This document shows, one piece after another, positions 28,191 through 36,003 of a DNA stretch of 64,000 nucleotides (positions are counted from its first letter, which is position 1; every line of letters starts with the position of its first letter). Under the pieces are notes generated by a model. It saw only the letters and a program-made list of their open reading frames with translations, ran no database searches and was not told where the DNA came from. The DNA comes from JABCYV01 sp963696025 (GTDB lineage: Bacteria; Acidobacteriota; Terriglobia; Terriglobales; Acidobacteriaceae). The translations under genes and the position numbers were made by a program. The stretch is taken from positions 319,978-383,977 of the forward strand of contig CAVOII010000007.1 of the NCBI GenBank assembly GCA_963696025.1. The letters are read 5' to 3'.

Positions 28191-28595
28191 CTACTGAACT
28201 GAGCTGGCCACAGATGAAAAGACTCGATTCGCGTTTGATCCGATGAGCCGGATCGTGGAGACCGCGATGGCCAGCATGACGGCGAGCATCACCGCATACT
28301 CTGCGACATCTTGGCCGTCTTCCCTCCGCCAAGCCTCACGAAGGAAGTCAGAGACCCGCTTCTCTGCCGTCTTTGCGTTCAGCGTGAGTTGATCCTCACC
28401 ATGTTGGACCGTCTCGCCATTGCGGGCAGTGTTAAATAAATCCGCCCGTTGCACCGGCGAGAGTTCTTCAATTATCTGGATGAGGATCAAGTGTTGTGCT
28501 ATGGCTCCGTTGCGGATTTTGTATACCGTCGAGCCTGGACCCACGTGCTTTGGAAAGATCGGGAAATACTTTTGGTTCGCCATGCCCACGGACAT
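28191..28595 (-). CDS. Flp/Fap-type pilin (start uncertain)
   Basis: The last ~60 residues are a type IVb Flp pilin: EDGQDVAEYAVMLAVMLAIA, then TIRLIGSNANRVFSSVASSV. The E after the processing Gly and the hydrophobic helix fit prepilin peptidase cleavage. The pilin part begins near 28382 without a good ATG; the upstream 70 codons to 28595 do not look like pilin, so the real start may be a weak codon near 28382 or the 5' end may be altered. No other pilus genes are nearby, so this may be an orphan pilin. Confidence 0.6.
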   Translation of the reverse strand: MSVGMANQKYFPIFPKHVGPGSTVYKIRNGAIAQHLILIQIIEELSPVQRADLFNTARNGETVQHGEDQLTLNAKTAEKRVSDFLREAWRREDGQDVAEYAVMLAVMLAIAVSTIRLIGSNANRVFSSVASSVQ

Positions 28596-29173
28596 GGTGG
28601 AATAGAACCGATCAGAATGGAATGGCCCGAACTGCTGATGACCGAGGTCACTAACGTGTTATTCGGTGTTCGGTGGTCCAAAGGTTCTTGAGTGACGGCA
28701 CCTGGCATCTCTAGCGGGTGCTCAGATGCCGGTTTTGCTCCTGAGCACTCACGCCCCATGTTCTCTTTCCTTCGGTCGACGCTTGTCGCCGCTCTTCTGT
28801 TCCTTAATCTTTGCAACTCATAGTGCGTGGCGATGACACCAAGTCCCCGGATATCGTTCCGGAACTCACGGCTGCCGACCAACTGAGGACCCATGACTTC
28901 GCCTTTGAAGTCGGTGCAAGCACAACGAACCTTAAGGGAACCTTAAGCGCACGTTCGATTCCAGACGAAGCACCGTGGCACTCTTTTAACGACACATTAA
29001 CCGCGTTGTAACACTACGGCCAGGCCATCCTGCCCGGCGCCAGCGTAAAGCTTGATCCGGGCAACGCTTCTGTTGTATCCGATGCCCAGGGTCAGTTCAC
29101 CATTCCAAACGTTACTCCAGGGACGTATACCGTCAGCGTCGACTATGTCGGGTTCTCGCCCTTCCAGACAAGT
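28596..29173 (+). other. Damaged 5' region of the TonB receptor gene
   Basis: At 28758 a frame MFSFLRSTLVAALLFLNLCN looks like a signal peptide and stops at 28821. From 29012 a different frame reads GQAILPGASVKLDP and VSDAQGQFTIPNVTPGTYTV, a carboxypeptidase-regulatory-like domain that runs into the receptor frame. A TAA at 29009-29011 and missing sequence separate the two parts. Confidence 0.55.
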
Positions 29174-31780
29174 ATGACGGTCACTGCGGGCCAAGTAGCA
29201 CACGTAAACGCCGTTCTGAACGTTGCTTCCGAGAGCGAACAAGTCCTTGTGACCGTTGACCGCGCTCATGGTGAAGCCGCCGCCATCAACGAAATACGGA
29301 CGTCAGAGAATATTCTCAACGTTCTGCCGGCTCAGGTGATCACCAGCCTTCCGAACGCGAATGTTGCCGACGCCGTCGGACGTTTGCCCGGGGTCACGCT
29401 GGAACGTGACGAAGGGGAAGGCAAGTACGTCCAGATCCGTGGTACCGAGCCACGACTTAGCAACCTGACCATTGACGGCGTGGAGGTTCCTTCCCCGGAA
29501 GGTGGGATACGGCAGGTAAAGCTGGATGTCATCCCGGCGGATCTGATCGACTCGGTCCAGATTTACAAGACGCTGCAGGCCAACCAGGATGGCGACGCCA
29601 TCGGCGGAACCGTAAACCTGGTTACAAAGACTGCGGGAGAACGGCCTACCCTCTCCATATATGGCTTGGGCGGATTTACACCCATCATTAACACCGTACC
29701 GGTGGCGGAGACGGGAGCCACCCTCGGCGAACGCTTCGGGGCGCAAAAGCGCTGGGGCGTGCTGGTCAGCGGGTCCTACGATTACAACGGTCGCGGTATC
29801 AATGACGTTGAACCGGTTCCGGCGATATTTCCCGGAACCACTTTCACTCCTGACTATTCAAGCATTGCCATTCGCGAGTACAAGTACAACCGGAACCGCT
29901 ACGGCGTTGGCGGCAACATTGACTATAAACTCGGAGAGTCGTCTGACATTTACCTACGTGGCCTCTTTTCTGACTTCAAGGACTCCGGTCGCAGGTGGGA
30001 ATATGTGCTCAATAATAATGATCCCGCGTTCTTAGCCTCCACGGGAGGATCTAACACTCCCCCAGTTTTCGATACTGGGATCCGAGCTGCGCATTATCAG
30101 GTAGCGAGTGTGCTGTTAGGAGGCAACCACGTTTTTACAAAATACTACGGAAACTGGGGACTCGCCGCCTCGCGTTCTCGGATTTTTAATCCTATCAACG
30201 GAGGCGAGTCGATGGACACTTTTTCGTATGTCCCAACGCAGCCGAGCAGCTGCGCATACGATCCAGCCGCAACCAGGAGCGTTTACCGTCCACAGTTCAC
30301 GCCGGTTTGTTTCAGGGAGGCGTACAACCCTGGCAACTTTGTGCTTTCTCAGGTGGAGGACGCCAATCACGGGCGGGACAGCCAACTGAACCTTCAGGGT
30401 CAGGTTTCTGTGGGGAGGCTGTACAGCATTGGTTCCCACGCTAGCCGATTCGAGATGGGGTTCAGAATTCGCAACGCGCACAAATTCGACGATTCGTTCG
30501 AGAATTTCTATTCAGTGAGCCCCAGTGTGGACCCCACGACGATCACGGTTGCAGCTTTTCCCACCGGCCTCACTGACAAACACTACTATGGCGGCTCGTA
30601 TCCCTTGGGGCCTTTGGCCAGTTGGGACAAGATCCATACGTACTTCAGGGCCAATCCTGGTAGCTTTTTCAACAACGGCACCGGGAACACGTACGGGACC
30701 AATCCTGCGAATTTCGACCTGGTAGAGCGCGTCACGGCCGGTTATCTGATGAATACGGTTGATTTCAGCCGCTTCACCCTCGTCACCGGCGTCCGTTTCG
30801 AGGGCACGCAATTTAACAGTGCCAGCGTTAACACGACGGCGGTTAATCCCTGTATCGGCCTTTGTGTGTTAGCCTCCGGCTCCTATATCGATGTTTTGCC
30901 GAGCGTATCGTTGCGCTATCGGCTTGATAGTAATTCGGGACTTCGCTTTGTTTACGCCCGCGGACTGTCGCGTCCGCTCCCTCAGGAACTGACCACAGCA
31001 ATCTCGGAAGATACCAGCACATCGCCTTCTACTTTCAACGTTGGCGCAGTTCTCAAGCCCGAGCATGCCAACAACTACGACCTGCTCTACGAACGGTATC
31101 TAACTCCGCTCGGCCTGATCCAGGCCGGTTTCTTCTACAAGGACATCAGCGCTCCCATCGTCACAAATGTCGTGCTTGCTACCTCGGGACCATTTGCCGG
31201 TCACTTTGTGGCAACGCCTGCGAACGCCGGCAGTGCATACGTCTACGGCCTTGAATTGGCGTTCCAGCAGCACTTCACCTATCTTCCAGGCTTGCTGAGC
31301 GGACTTGGCGTCTCGGCGAATTACAGCTACACGACATCGGGGACCACAAAGGTCGACCCACTCCGCAGCGACAACCCGGCGCTCCTCCGCCAGGCGCCGA
31401 ATACCTGGAATATCAGTCCCACCTACGATCGGCATCGGCTGTCGCTCCGTGTCGGCCTAGCCTACAATGGCCCGAACATTTTCGCGTATTTTTATCACAA
31501 CCTTGCTCCCAACCCGACGCCACCGCCGGCAACAATTCCCAACCCACAGCCTGGCGGTGTCAAAGGTCCCAGCGGCGACCAGTACCTCTACGCGCACTAC
31601 CAGGTCGACGCGCAGGCCAGCTACTACCTCGGGAAGGGCCTTACTGCAATTGTCTCGGGTCTGAATCTGAACAATGAGGTCTTCGGGTTCTACAACGGCA
31701 GCCCGCAGTTTGTGCTGCAGCGCGAGTACTACAAGCCGACGTACAGCTTTGGCTTTCGCTGGGATCTACACCACGAATGA
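29174..31780 (+). CDS. TonB-dependent receptor, 5'-truncated
   Basis: The 868-codon frame holds a TonB plug (NILNVLPAQVITSLPNANVA, then VQIRGTEPRLSNLTIDGVEV and GDAIGGTVNLVTKT) and a complete beta-barrel. Such receptors import bulky nutrients across the outer membrane. The only ATG is inside the carboxypeptidase-regulatory-like domain, whose earlier part is readable in frame back to 29012 but is cut by a TAA, and no signal peptide is in frame. As it stands the product could not be exported normally, so this is probably a pseudogene or a sequence error near 28820-29010. Confidence 0.75.
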   Translation: MTVTAGQVAHVNAVLNVASESEQVLVTVDRAHGEAAAINEIRTSENILNVLPAQVITSLPNANVADAVGRLPGVTLERDEGEGKYVQIRGTEPRLSNLTIDGVEVPSPEGGIRQVKLDVIPADLIDSVQIYKTLQANQDGDAIGGTVNLVTKTAGERPTLSIYGLGGFTPIINTVPVAETGATLGERFGAQKRWGVLVSGSYDYNGRGINDVEPVPAIFPGTTFTPDYSSIAIREYKYNRNRYGVGGNIDYKLGESSDIYLRGLFSDFKDSGRRWEYVLNNNDPAFLASTGGSNTPPVFDTGIRAAHYQVASVLLGGNHVFTKYYGNWGLAASRSRIFNPINGGESMDTFSYVPTQPSSCAYDPAATRSVYRPQFTPVCFREAYNPGNFVLSQVEDANHGRDSQLNLQGQVSVGRLYSIGSHASRFEMGFRIRNAHKFDDSFENFYSVSPSVDPTTITVAAFPTGLTDKHYYGGSYPLGPLASWDKIHTYFRANPGSFFNNGTGNTYGTNPANFDLVERVTAGYLMNTVDFSRFTLVTGVRFEGTQFNSASVNTTAVNPCIGLCVLASGSYIDVLPSVSLRYRLDSNSGLRFVYARGLSRPLPQELTTAISEDTSTSPSTFNVGAVLKPEHANNYDLLYERYLTPLGLIQAGFFYKDISAPIVTNVVLATSGPFAGHFVATPANAGSAYVYGLELAFQQHFTYLPGLLSGLGVSANYSYTTSGTTKVDPLRSDNPALLRQAPNTWNISPTYDRHRLSLRVGLAYNGPNIFAYFYHNLAPNPTPPPATIPNPQPGGVKGPSGDQYLYAHYQVDAQASYYLGKGLTAIVSGLNLNNEVFGFYNGSPQFVLQREYYKPTYSFGFRWDLHHE

Positions 31781-31841
31781 TAAGGCAGTCGGAGGGAGCT
31801 CTTAAAACCATCCGAGTGACCAGGACAAAACTTGAACTGAG

Positions 31842-32078
31842 TTACTTCCGATGAGTCGATGCGCCCGCAGCCAGTTCCTGCAGGACGTTCAGGAAGCTCG
31901 CCGCGGCTTGTTCATCAGAGAGAGCTTCGAGGGGAATCGTGGCGGCCAGATGTGGAGAGTCCGGACGGAACCGGACGGTGAGTAGATTGTCGATGCGCGA
32001 ATCCGCTTTTTCATGGCGGTACTGTCTGCCTTCTGTGCCGTAACGATCTGCTGGATACTCGCCCTCGCGTCCTGTCAA
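31842..32078 (-). CDS. Possible small hypothetical protein
   Basis: A 78-codon frame. The C-terminal half (LLTVRFRPDSPHLAATIPLE, then AAASFLNVLQELA) looks like a folded domain end, while the N-terminal 30 residues are low in hydrophobics. It may be a gene fragment. The rest of 31781-32283 shows nothing. Confidence 0.3.
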   Translation of the reverse strand: MTGREGEYPADRYGTEGRQYRHEKADSRIDNLLTVRFRPDSPHLAATIPLEALSDEQAAASFLNVLQELAAGASTHRK

Positions 32079-32283
32079 CAGTCAAACTGAGAGTGGCTTC
32101 TTTTTGACGCTTCGGAGAAAGCGGTGAGATGCCTGTCGCCCTTCCATTAACGGTCGTTGGACGCCTAGCGAACTACTGTCGAGCACCGCTTCGCAAAAAC
32201 CCGAAACGACCAGTGGTGCCGATTCGGCATAACTACGTCTGCGTGCAGTGCGACGGTGTTTACGTCAACCGTGGGTATAGAGG

Positions 32284-33231
32284 TCAATTCGGCGCATCAA
32301 ACACCACCAGGCTGATCCCACCCAATCGCCTGCCGCACAAAATCCTCTTACCATCCGGCGACCATCGGGGATTTGTAAACTCACCCGCAGCATCTGTAAG
32401 TTGGCGAACACCGCTGCCGTTCTGATTCATCACAAAGATCTGAAATCCATGCTCTCCATGCCGCGAGAACACGATCCTTTTCCCGTCAGGAGACCAGGCG
32501 GGCCATCCATCGACGGCCTCTCTTCCTGAAAGATTGTGGTCGTTTGACCCGTCTACATTCATGAGAAAAATTTGTGAGACTTCGCCCCGCTGTCGCCGAT
32601 GCAGAATCGACATTCCGTCTGGCGAAAACGACGCATAGGTATACCCGCCACCGTGCGTAATCCGCCGCAAGTCCGTGCCTTCGGGGCGGAGCGTGGCTAG
32701 ATCCATGTAATCGTCTGTCTTTTCGCCAATGATGCGCTTCGCTTCGGAGGAGCTTTTGTCCCCGGCTTGTTCGGCTTCGGCGAAATGCGTGGTGTTGAAG
32801 AGGATTCGTGAATTATCTGGCGACCACATCGGATGAATGTTTTGACCAGCGCCGCTGGTGATTTGATGAATGTCAGTTCCGTCGGCGTTCATAACGAAGA
32901 TGTGCGACGCGCCTTCGCGGACAGAAACGAACGCGATTTTTTGGCCGTCGGGTGACCAGGCTGGGGAATCGTCCTCGTCCGGACCGGTACTGACTTGCCG
33001 CATATCACTCCCGTTGCCAGGGGCGCTCGCATCGAGGATATGTACTTTCATCCCACGGTGGCGGTTGGAAATGAGAACGATGTGTCGCCCATCGGGCGCC
33101 CACGCTGCCTCATAATCGACCACGTAGGTAAGCAGCGGAACGCGCTTGAGCGGGAAGTCTTCTGCGGTTCCGAGAACCGAAGTAGTGCAAAGCAAGAATG
33201 CAACTGCAACTGCCCTCAAATAAGAGTCCAT
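32284..33231 (-). CDS. Secreted TolB-like beta-propeller protein
   Basis: The 315-residue product has a signal peptide (MDSYLRAVAVAFLLCTTSVL) and PD40/WD40-like repeats of the TolB type: AAWAPDGRHIVLISN, PAWSPDGQKIAFVS, PMWSPDNSRILF, PAWSPDGKRIVFSR and PRWSPDGKRIL. These make a periplasmic propeller for protein or ligand binding. Start taken at 33231 because the upstream 14 codons would disrupt the signal peptide. No tol-pal genes nearby, so this is not the housekeeping TolB. Confidence 0.8.
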   Translation of the reverse strand: MDSYLRAVAVAFLLCTTSVLGTAEDFPLKRVPLLTYVVDYEAAWAPDGRHIVLISNRHRGMKVHILDASAPGNGSDMRQVSTGPDEDDSPAWSPDGQKIAFVSVREGASHIFVMNADGTDIHQITSGAGQNIHPMWSPDNSRILFNTTHFAEAEQAGDKSSSEAKRIIGEKTDDYMDLATLRPEGTDLRRITHGGGYTYASFSPDGMSILHRRQRGEVSQIFLMNVDGSNDHNLSGREAVDGWPAWSPDGKRIVFSRHGEHGFQIFVMNQNGSGVRQLTDAAGEFTNPRWSPDGKRILCGRRLGGISLVVFDAPN

Positions 33232-33452
33232 GGCTACTTTTGACTTCCGAAAGTATTTTCGGTTAGTTGCCACCGGCAGCCTTCTTGGCCTTGGGCCAGC
33301 CGGCTCACCAGATCATGGTATTTCTCAACGGTCCGGCGGGCGGCGAGCATCCGCGGAGAGGACCAGCCGCGGTGCACGATCCTGCTGGGATAAGAGACGG
33401 CAGCGAAATGGCAGTTTAATTCTCAGTGGGTGTAATTGATTCCATAACAATG

Positions 33453-33520
33453 TCGGCTCCCACGCCCGAGTAAGCTTTGGTGGTGCGAACCAACCAAAAG
33501 GCTCGGGAGAAAGGAGCCGA
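33453..33520 (+). ncRNA. Highly structured RNA candidate with GCGA tetraloop
   Basis: Nested stems: TCGGCTCC (33453-33460) with GGAGCCGA (33513-33520); CCCGAG (33465-33470) with CTCGGG (33502-33507); TTTGGT (33476-33481) with ACCAAA (33493-33498); GGT and ACC closing a GCGA tetraloop (33485-33488). On the plus strand, AGGAG (33512-33516) lies within the outer stem just before ATG 33523, so folding would hide a ribosome site, as in translational switches. The downstream frame (33523-33747, 74 codons) is not recognised. On the minus strand the element lies 222 bases upstream of the TolB-like gene and could act there instead. It does not match a riboswitch I recognise. Confidence 0.45.
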
Positions 33521-33718
33521 ACATGATGATTATAGATTCTCTCTTAATGTCAAAGTGTTTTCTCTCTAGGAGAGGTGCGGAGAACCCTCTCTCTTTTTCT
33601 GGTCGCTCAAGCGCAAGCAGCAACCCCATCGACAGCCAGATGCGGCGCGCACAGCCTAGAACCGTCGTACGGTTGATTGGGACAAGCGCTGTGATGCAGG
33701 ACACCCATGTCGCCCCCC

Positions 33719-34747
33719 TTAGTGGCGCCCGACGACAACGATCATAAACGTCCCTGGCTTCGCCGACGAACGACCGGCGGCTCCCGGTCTCTGTTCTTCA
33801 AATTCGGCCGTAGGTAAATACACTCGATGCGTCGCAGGGTCAATGTCCATTGTCTTGGCGCCGACTGGAGTAGTCACGGTCTGCACGATCTCGAACTTGC
33901 CGGACGCCCCCTCGCCCGCAACGTTAAGCTTGCCGTCCCGGCAACTCGCGAATGCCTGCTGACCGTCGAACTTTGTAGCATCCACGCCCGCGCCGATCGG
34001 CAGATCCGCGAGCACCTTGCCGTCGTCCGTGCTCATCACAATCAGCTTCTGCGGCTTTCGACATCCAATAAACAGCCGCCGCTTCGCTGTGTCGATCGAT
34101 AGCCCCACGGGTGAGCCTCCGGGAGCAACTGGCCAATGTGCCAACACTTTCCTTGCTTTGATGTCGACGACGGCAACCTGGTCCTTGTCCTCCAAATTGA
34201 TGTAGACCTTACCGGCGCCGTCGGACGCGAGAAATTCGGGTTTGCCGCCCAAGTCAATGGGCGCATCGATGGATCCTGTCTTTGGATCGACGTCGGGCTT
34301 GAGCGTCATCAGGACTCCGTTGTCGCCTGAAACGACCAATACCAGCCCACTGGCTTTGTCGAAAATGATGCCGTCAGCATCGGGTTGCGCCGCGAGTGTT
34401 CCCAGGACAGCATTCGTCTTCAGATCAAAAATCACGACTGCACCGCTGCCGTCGCTGATGAATCCTCGTCCGGCCTCGGGAACCAGGGCAACCCCGTGGT
34501 TATGTTTCTGGCCGGGAATGTCGGCAAGTGTCTTCCCGGAATCCGCATCGATCACCATCGTGTGGGTGCTTCTGGGAACGTAGAGTCGGTGATTTTTGGC
34601 ATCCAGGGTGACATAGTCCATGCCGCCCTCTCCGCCAATCTAAAATGTCTTTTCGACCGCCCAAGTACCCTGCGCGGCAACGCGGGCGCTAAGCGTGAAC
34701 GAGACCGCTGCGATCAGAAGGCCAGCAAATATATTCCGAGAGTACAT
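33719..34747 (-). pseudogene. Secreted YVTN-type beta-propeller with in-frame amber stop
   Basis: The downstream 300 codons make a full YVTN-like propeller (RLYVPRSTHTMVIDADSGK, later VYINLEDKDQVAVVD and HRVYLP). The gene truly begins at 34747: ATG with GGAGG 5 bases upstream and a signal peptide MYSRNIFAGLLIAAVSFTLS. That frame runs without shift into the propeller except for one TAG at 34640-34642, in KTF-stop-IGGEGG, where a sense codon is expected. Initiation at the internal ATG 34621 would lose export. Either a recent nonsense mutation, readthrough or a base error. Confidence 0.65.
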
Positions 34748-34898
34748 TCGATCCTCCAGTAGACATGCCGGGCAATTGTACCGGTAACGCTAGAGGTTGA
34801 ACATTAAAGCTACCTGGAAGGAGAGGAATGGGACCCGTCACAGTTGGCGTGAGTGTGGACGCCTGGTGGCCCGCCAATTCAAGGTATGGGATGGTCAG

Positions 34899-35190
34899 TT
34901 AATTCTCGGAGAGGAAAAAGTTCACGGCCGCCTTCTCGTTCGCTCTCACGGTTACGTTCTTCTCCCAGTCTTCGGCTCTGAAAAGACGGGACGCTGAATC
35001 CTGCGCTCCGTCAGAACATCGAAGGCAGCTTCCTGCCGCAGAACTCTCCAGCCCTCGTGCCAAGCCACGATCTCGTATTCTCCTGGCGGCACGTCCGTGA
35101 GTTGGAACCTTCCGCTTTCGTCGGTCACTGCGTAGTAAGGTTTTCCTGGATTCCAAACACTTAGCGCAGGCGAAAATGCTCGACTCTCTG
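34899..35190 (-). pseudogene. Remnant of a carboxypeptidase-regulatory-like protein (C-terminus)
   Basis: One frame reads NPGKPYYAVTDESGRFQLTD and VPPGEYEIVAWHEGWRVL, the end of a secreted beta-sandwich domain; it then loses frame near 34990, and the neighbouring frame supplies the expected ending WEKNVTVRANEKAAVNF. No N-terminal part is found to the right, where compositionally biased DNA follows. So the gene is both truncated and frameshifted. Confidence 0.5.
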
Positions 35191-35382
35191 ACAGCTACAA
35201 TTTCCCCCGACGTCGAGGGACAGCGCGCGGAGCCGGAGCGGAGCCCTGCGCAGCGAAGCGGAGGCGGAGCGCAAGGAACTGCCGCCTAACATGGGTCTTT
35301 GTCAGATCAAGTTCCAGCTAGAACAGGTTAAACCAGGCCACAGGTCGGCGGGTGAAGGCTTAGGCCACACGGCCCGCGTGTA

Positions 35383-35445
35383 CTGCAGAATGCTGCTGGC
35401 TTTCGTTTCGACAATCGACTCCATTACCAGCTTGCCACTGCTGTT
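35383..35445 (-). pseudogene. IS110 transposase fragment, codons after the insertion
   Basis: The minus strand encodes NSSGKLVMESIVETKASSIL, the segment that follows MGMDVHKEAxxIAVL in many IS110 transposases. It loses similarity after LQ, so the remainder of the transposase is missing. Its missing start is at 38044-38109, on the far side of the recombinase element. Confidence 0.6.
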
Positions 35446-35552
35446 GAGACAAGCAGCCACACACTGCCCATGTATCGTCATCTTTACGCGTTCACTATCC
35501 CTATCTGCACTACTTTGGCCAAGCCGCGCGGGTAGTTCGCAGATGTCCGAGC

Positions 35553-35834
35553 TTGGGGACCGATCACCTGCAAGTTGAGTTGGACAACGGCAACCAGCTG
35601 GTTTTGCCGCTGTGGATGCTCGATGAGGACGTTTGTAAGTCGATGGTCGTCCGCGCCCACCCGGTGATCGCCGTTGCAGCTCTGTTAACTCTGCGTTCCC
35701 TCCTCGACAGCCAGTCATTGCTTGTTAATCACGGCTCGACTACTTCTGGGGCATCGTCCACAGAAGGAGGCCGGATTGAGTCCGCCAAGACAACAGCTGT
35801 TCCAGTTCGACATACGAAGGCAAGAACTTCCTGA
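35553..35834 (+). CDS. Accessory protein of the recombinase element, 1
   Basis: The 93-codon frame from TTG 35553 encodes GTDHLQVELDNGNQLVLPLW and VIAVAALLTLRSLLDSQSLL, a small beta/alpha protein of the kind that precedes serine recombinases in such elements. The frame is readable upstream to about 35460 (YPYLHYFGQAARVVRRC), which looks like the true N-terminus, but has no ATG, GTG or TTG there. The start may have been lost or may be an unusual codon. It overlaps the next frame. Confidence 0.5.
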   Translation: MGTDHLQVELDNGNQLVLPLWMLDEDVCKSMVVRAHPVIAVAALLTLRSLLDSQSLLVNHGSTTSGASSTEGGRIESAKTTAVPVRHTKARTS

Positions 35835-36003
35835 AGTTGTCCAACAGCGCTGCCGCGAACTGATCGCGCAGATGCTTCGAATCGTTGTGACTGCCCCGAA
35901 CCGAAGTGAGGAGGAAACGAATGAGCGAGAAGATTCAACCGCAACATCTGAGCCGGCAAGCTTACGTCTACGTGCGGCAATCAACGATGAACCAAGTGCG
36001 TAA
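35776..36003 (+). CDS. Accessory protein of the recombinase element, 2
   Basis: A 75-codon frame from TTG 35776 with AAGGAGG 5 bases upstream. It encodes PRQQLFQFDIRRQELPEVVQ and CRELIAQMLRIVV, a helical protein. It overlaps both the preceding accessory frame and the recombinase start, a nested arrangement that suggests translational coupling. Function unknown. Confidence 0.5.
   Translation: MSPPRQQLFQFDIRRQELPEVVQQRCRELIAQMLRIVVTAPNRSEEETNEREDSTATSEPASLRLRAAINDEPSA

Noticed and set aside
33523..33747. 74-codon frame downstream of the RNA structure
   Set aside because: Product is low in hydrophobic residues, unrecognised and runs into the propeller gene; kept only as a possible target of the RNA element.
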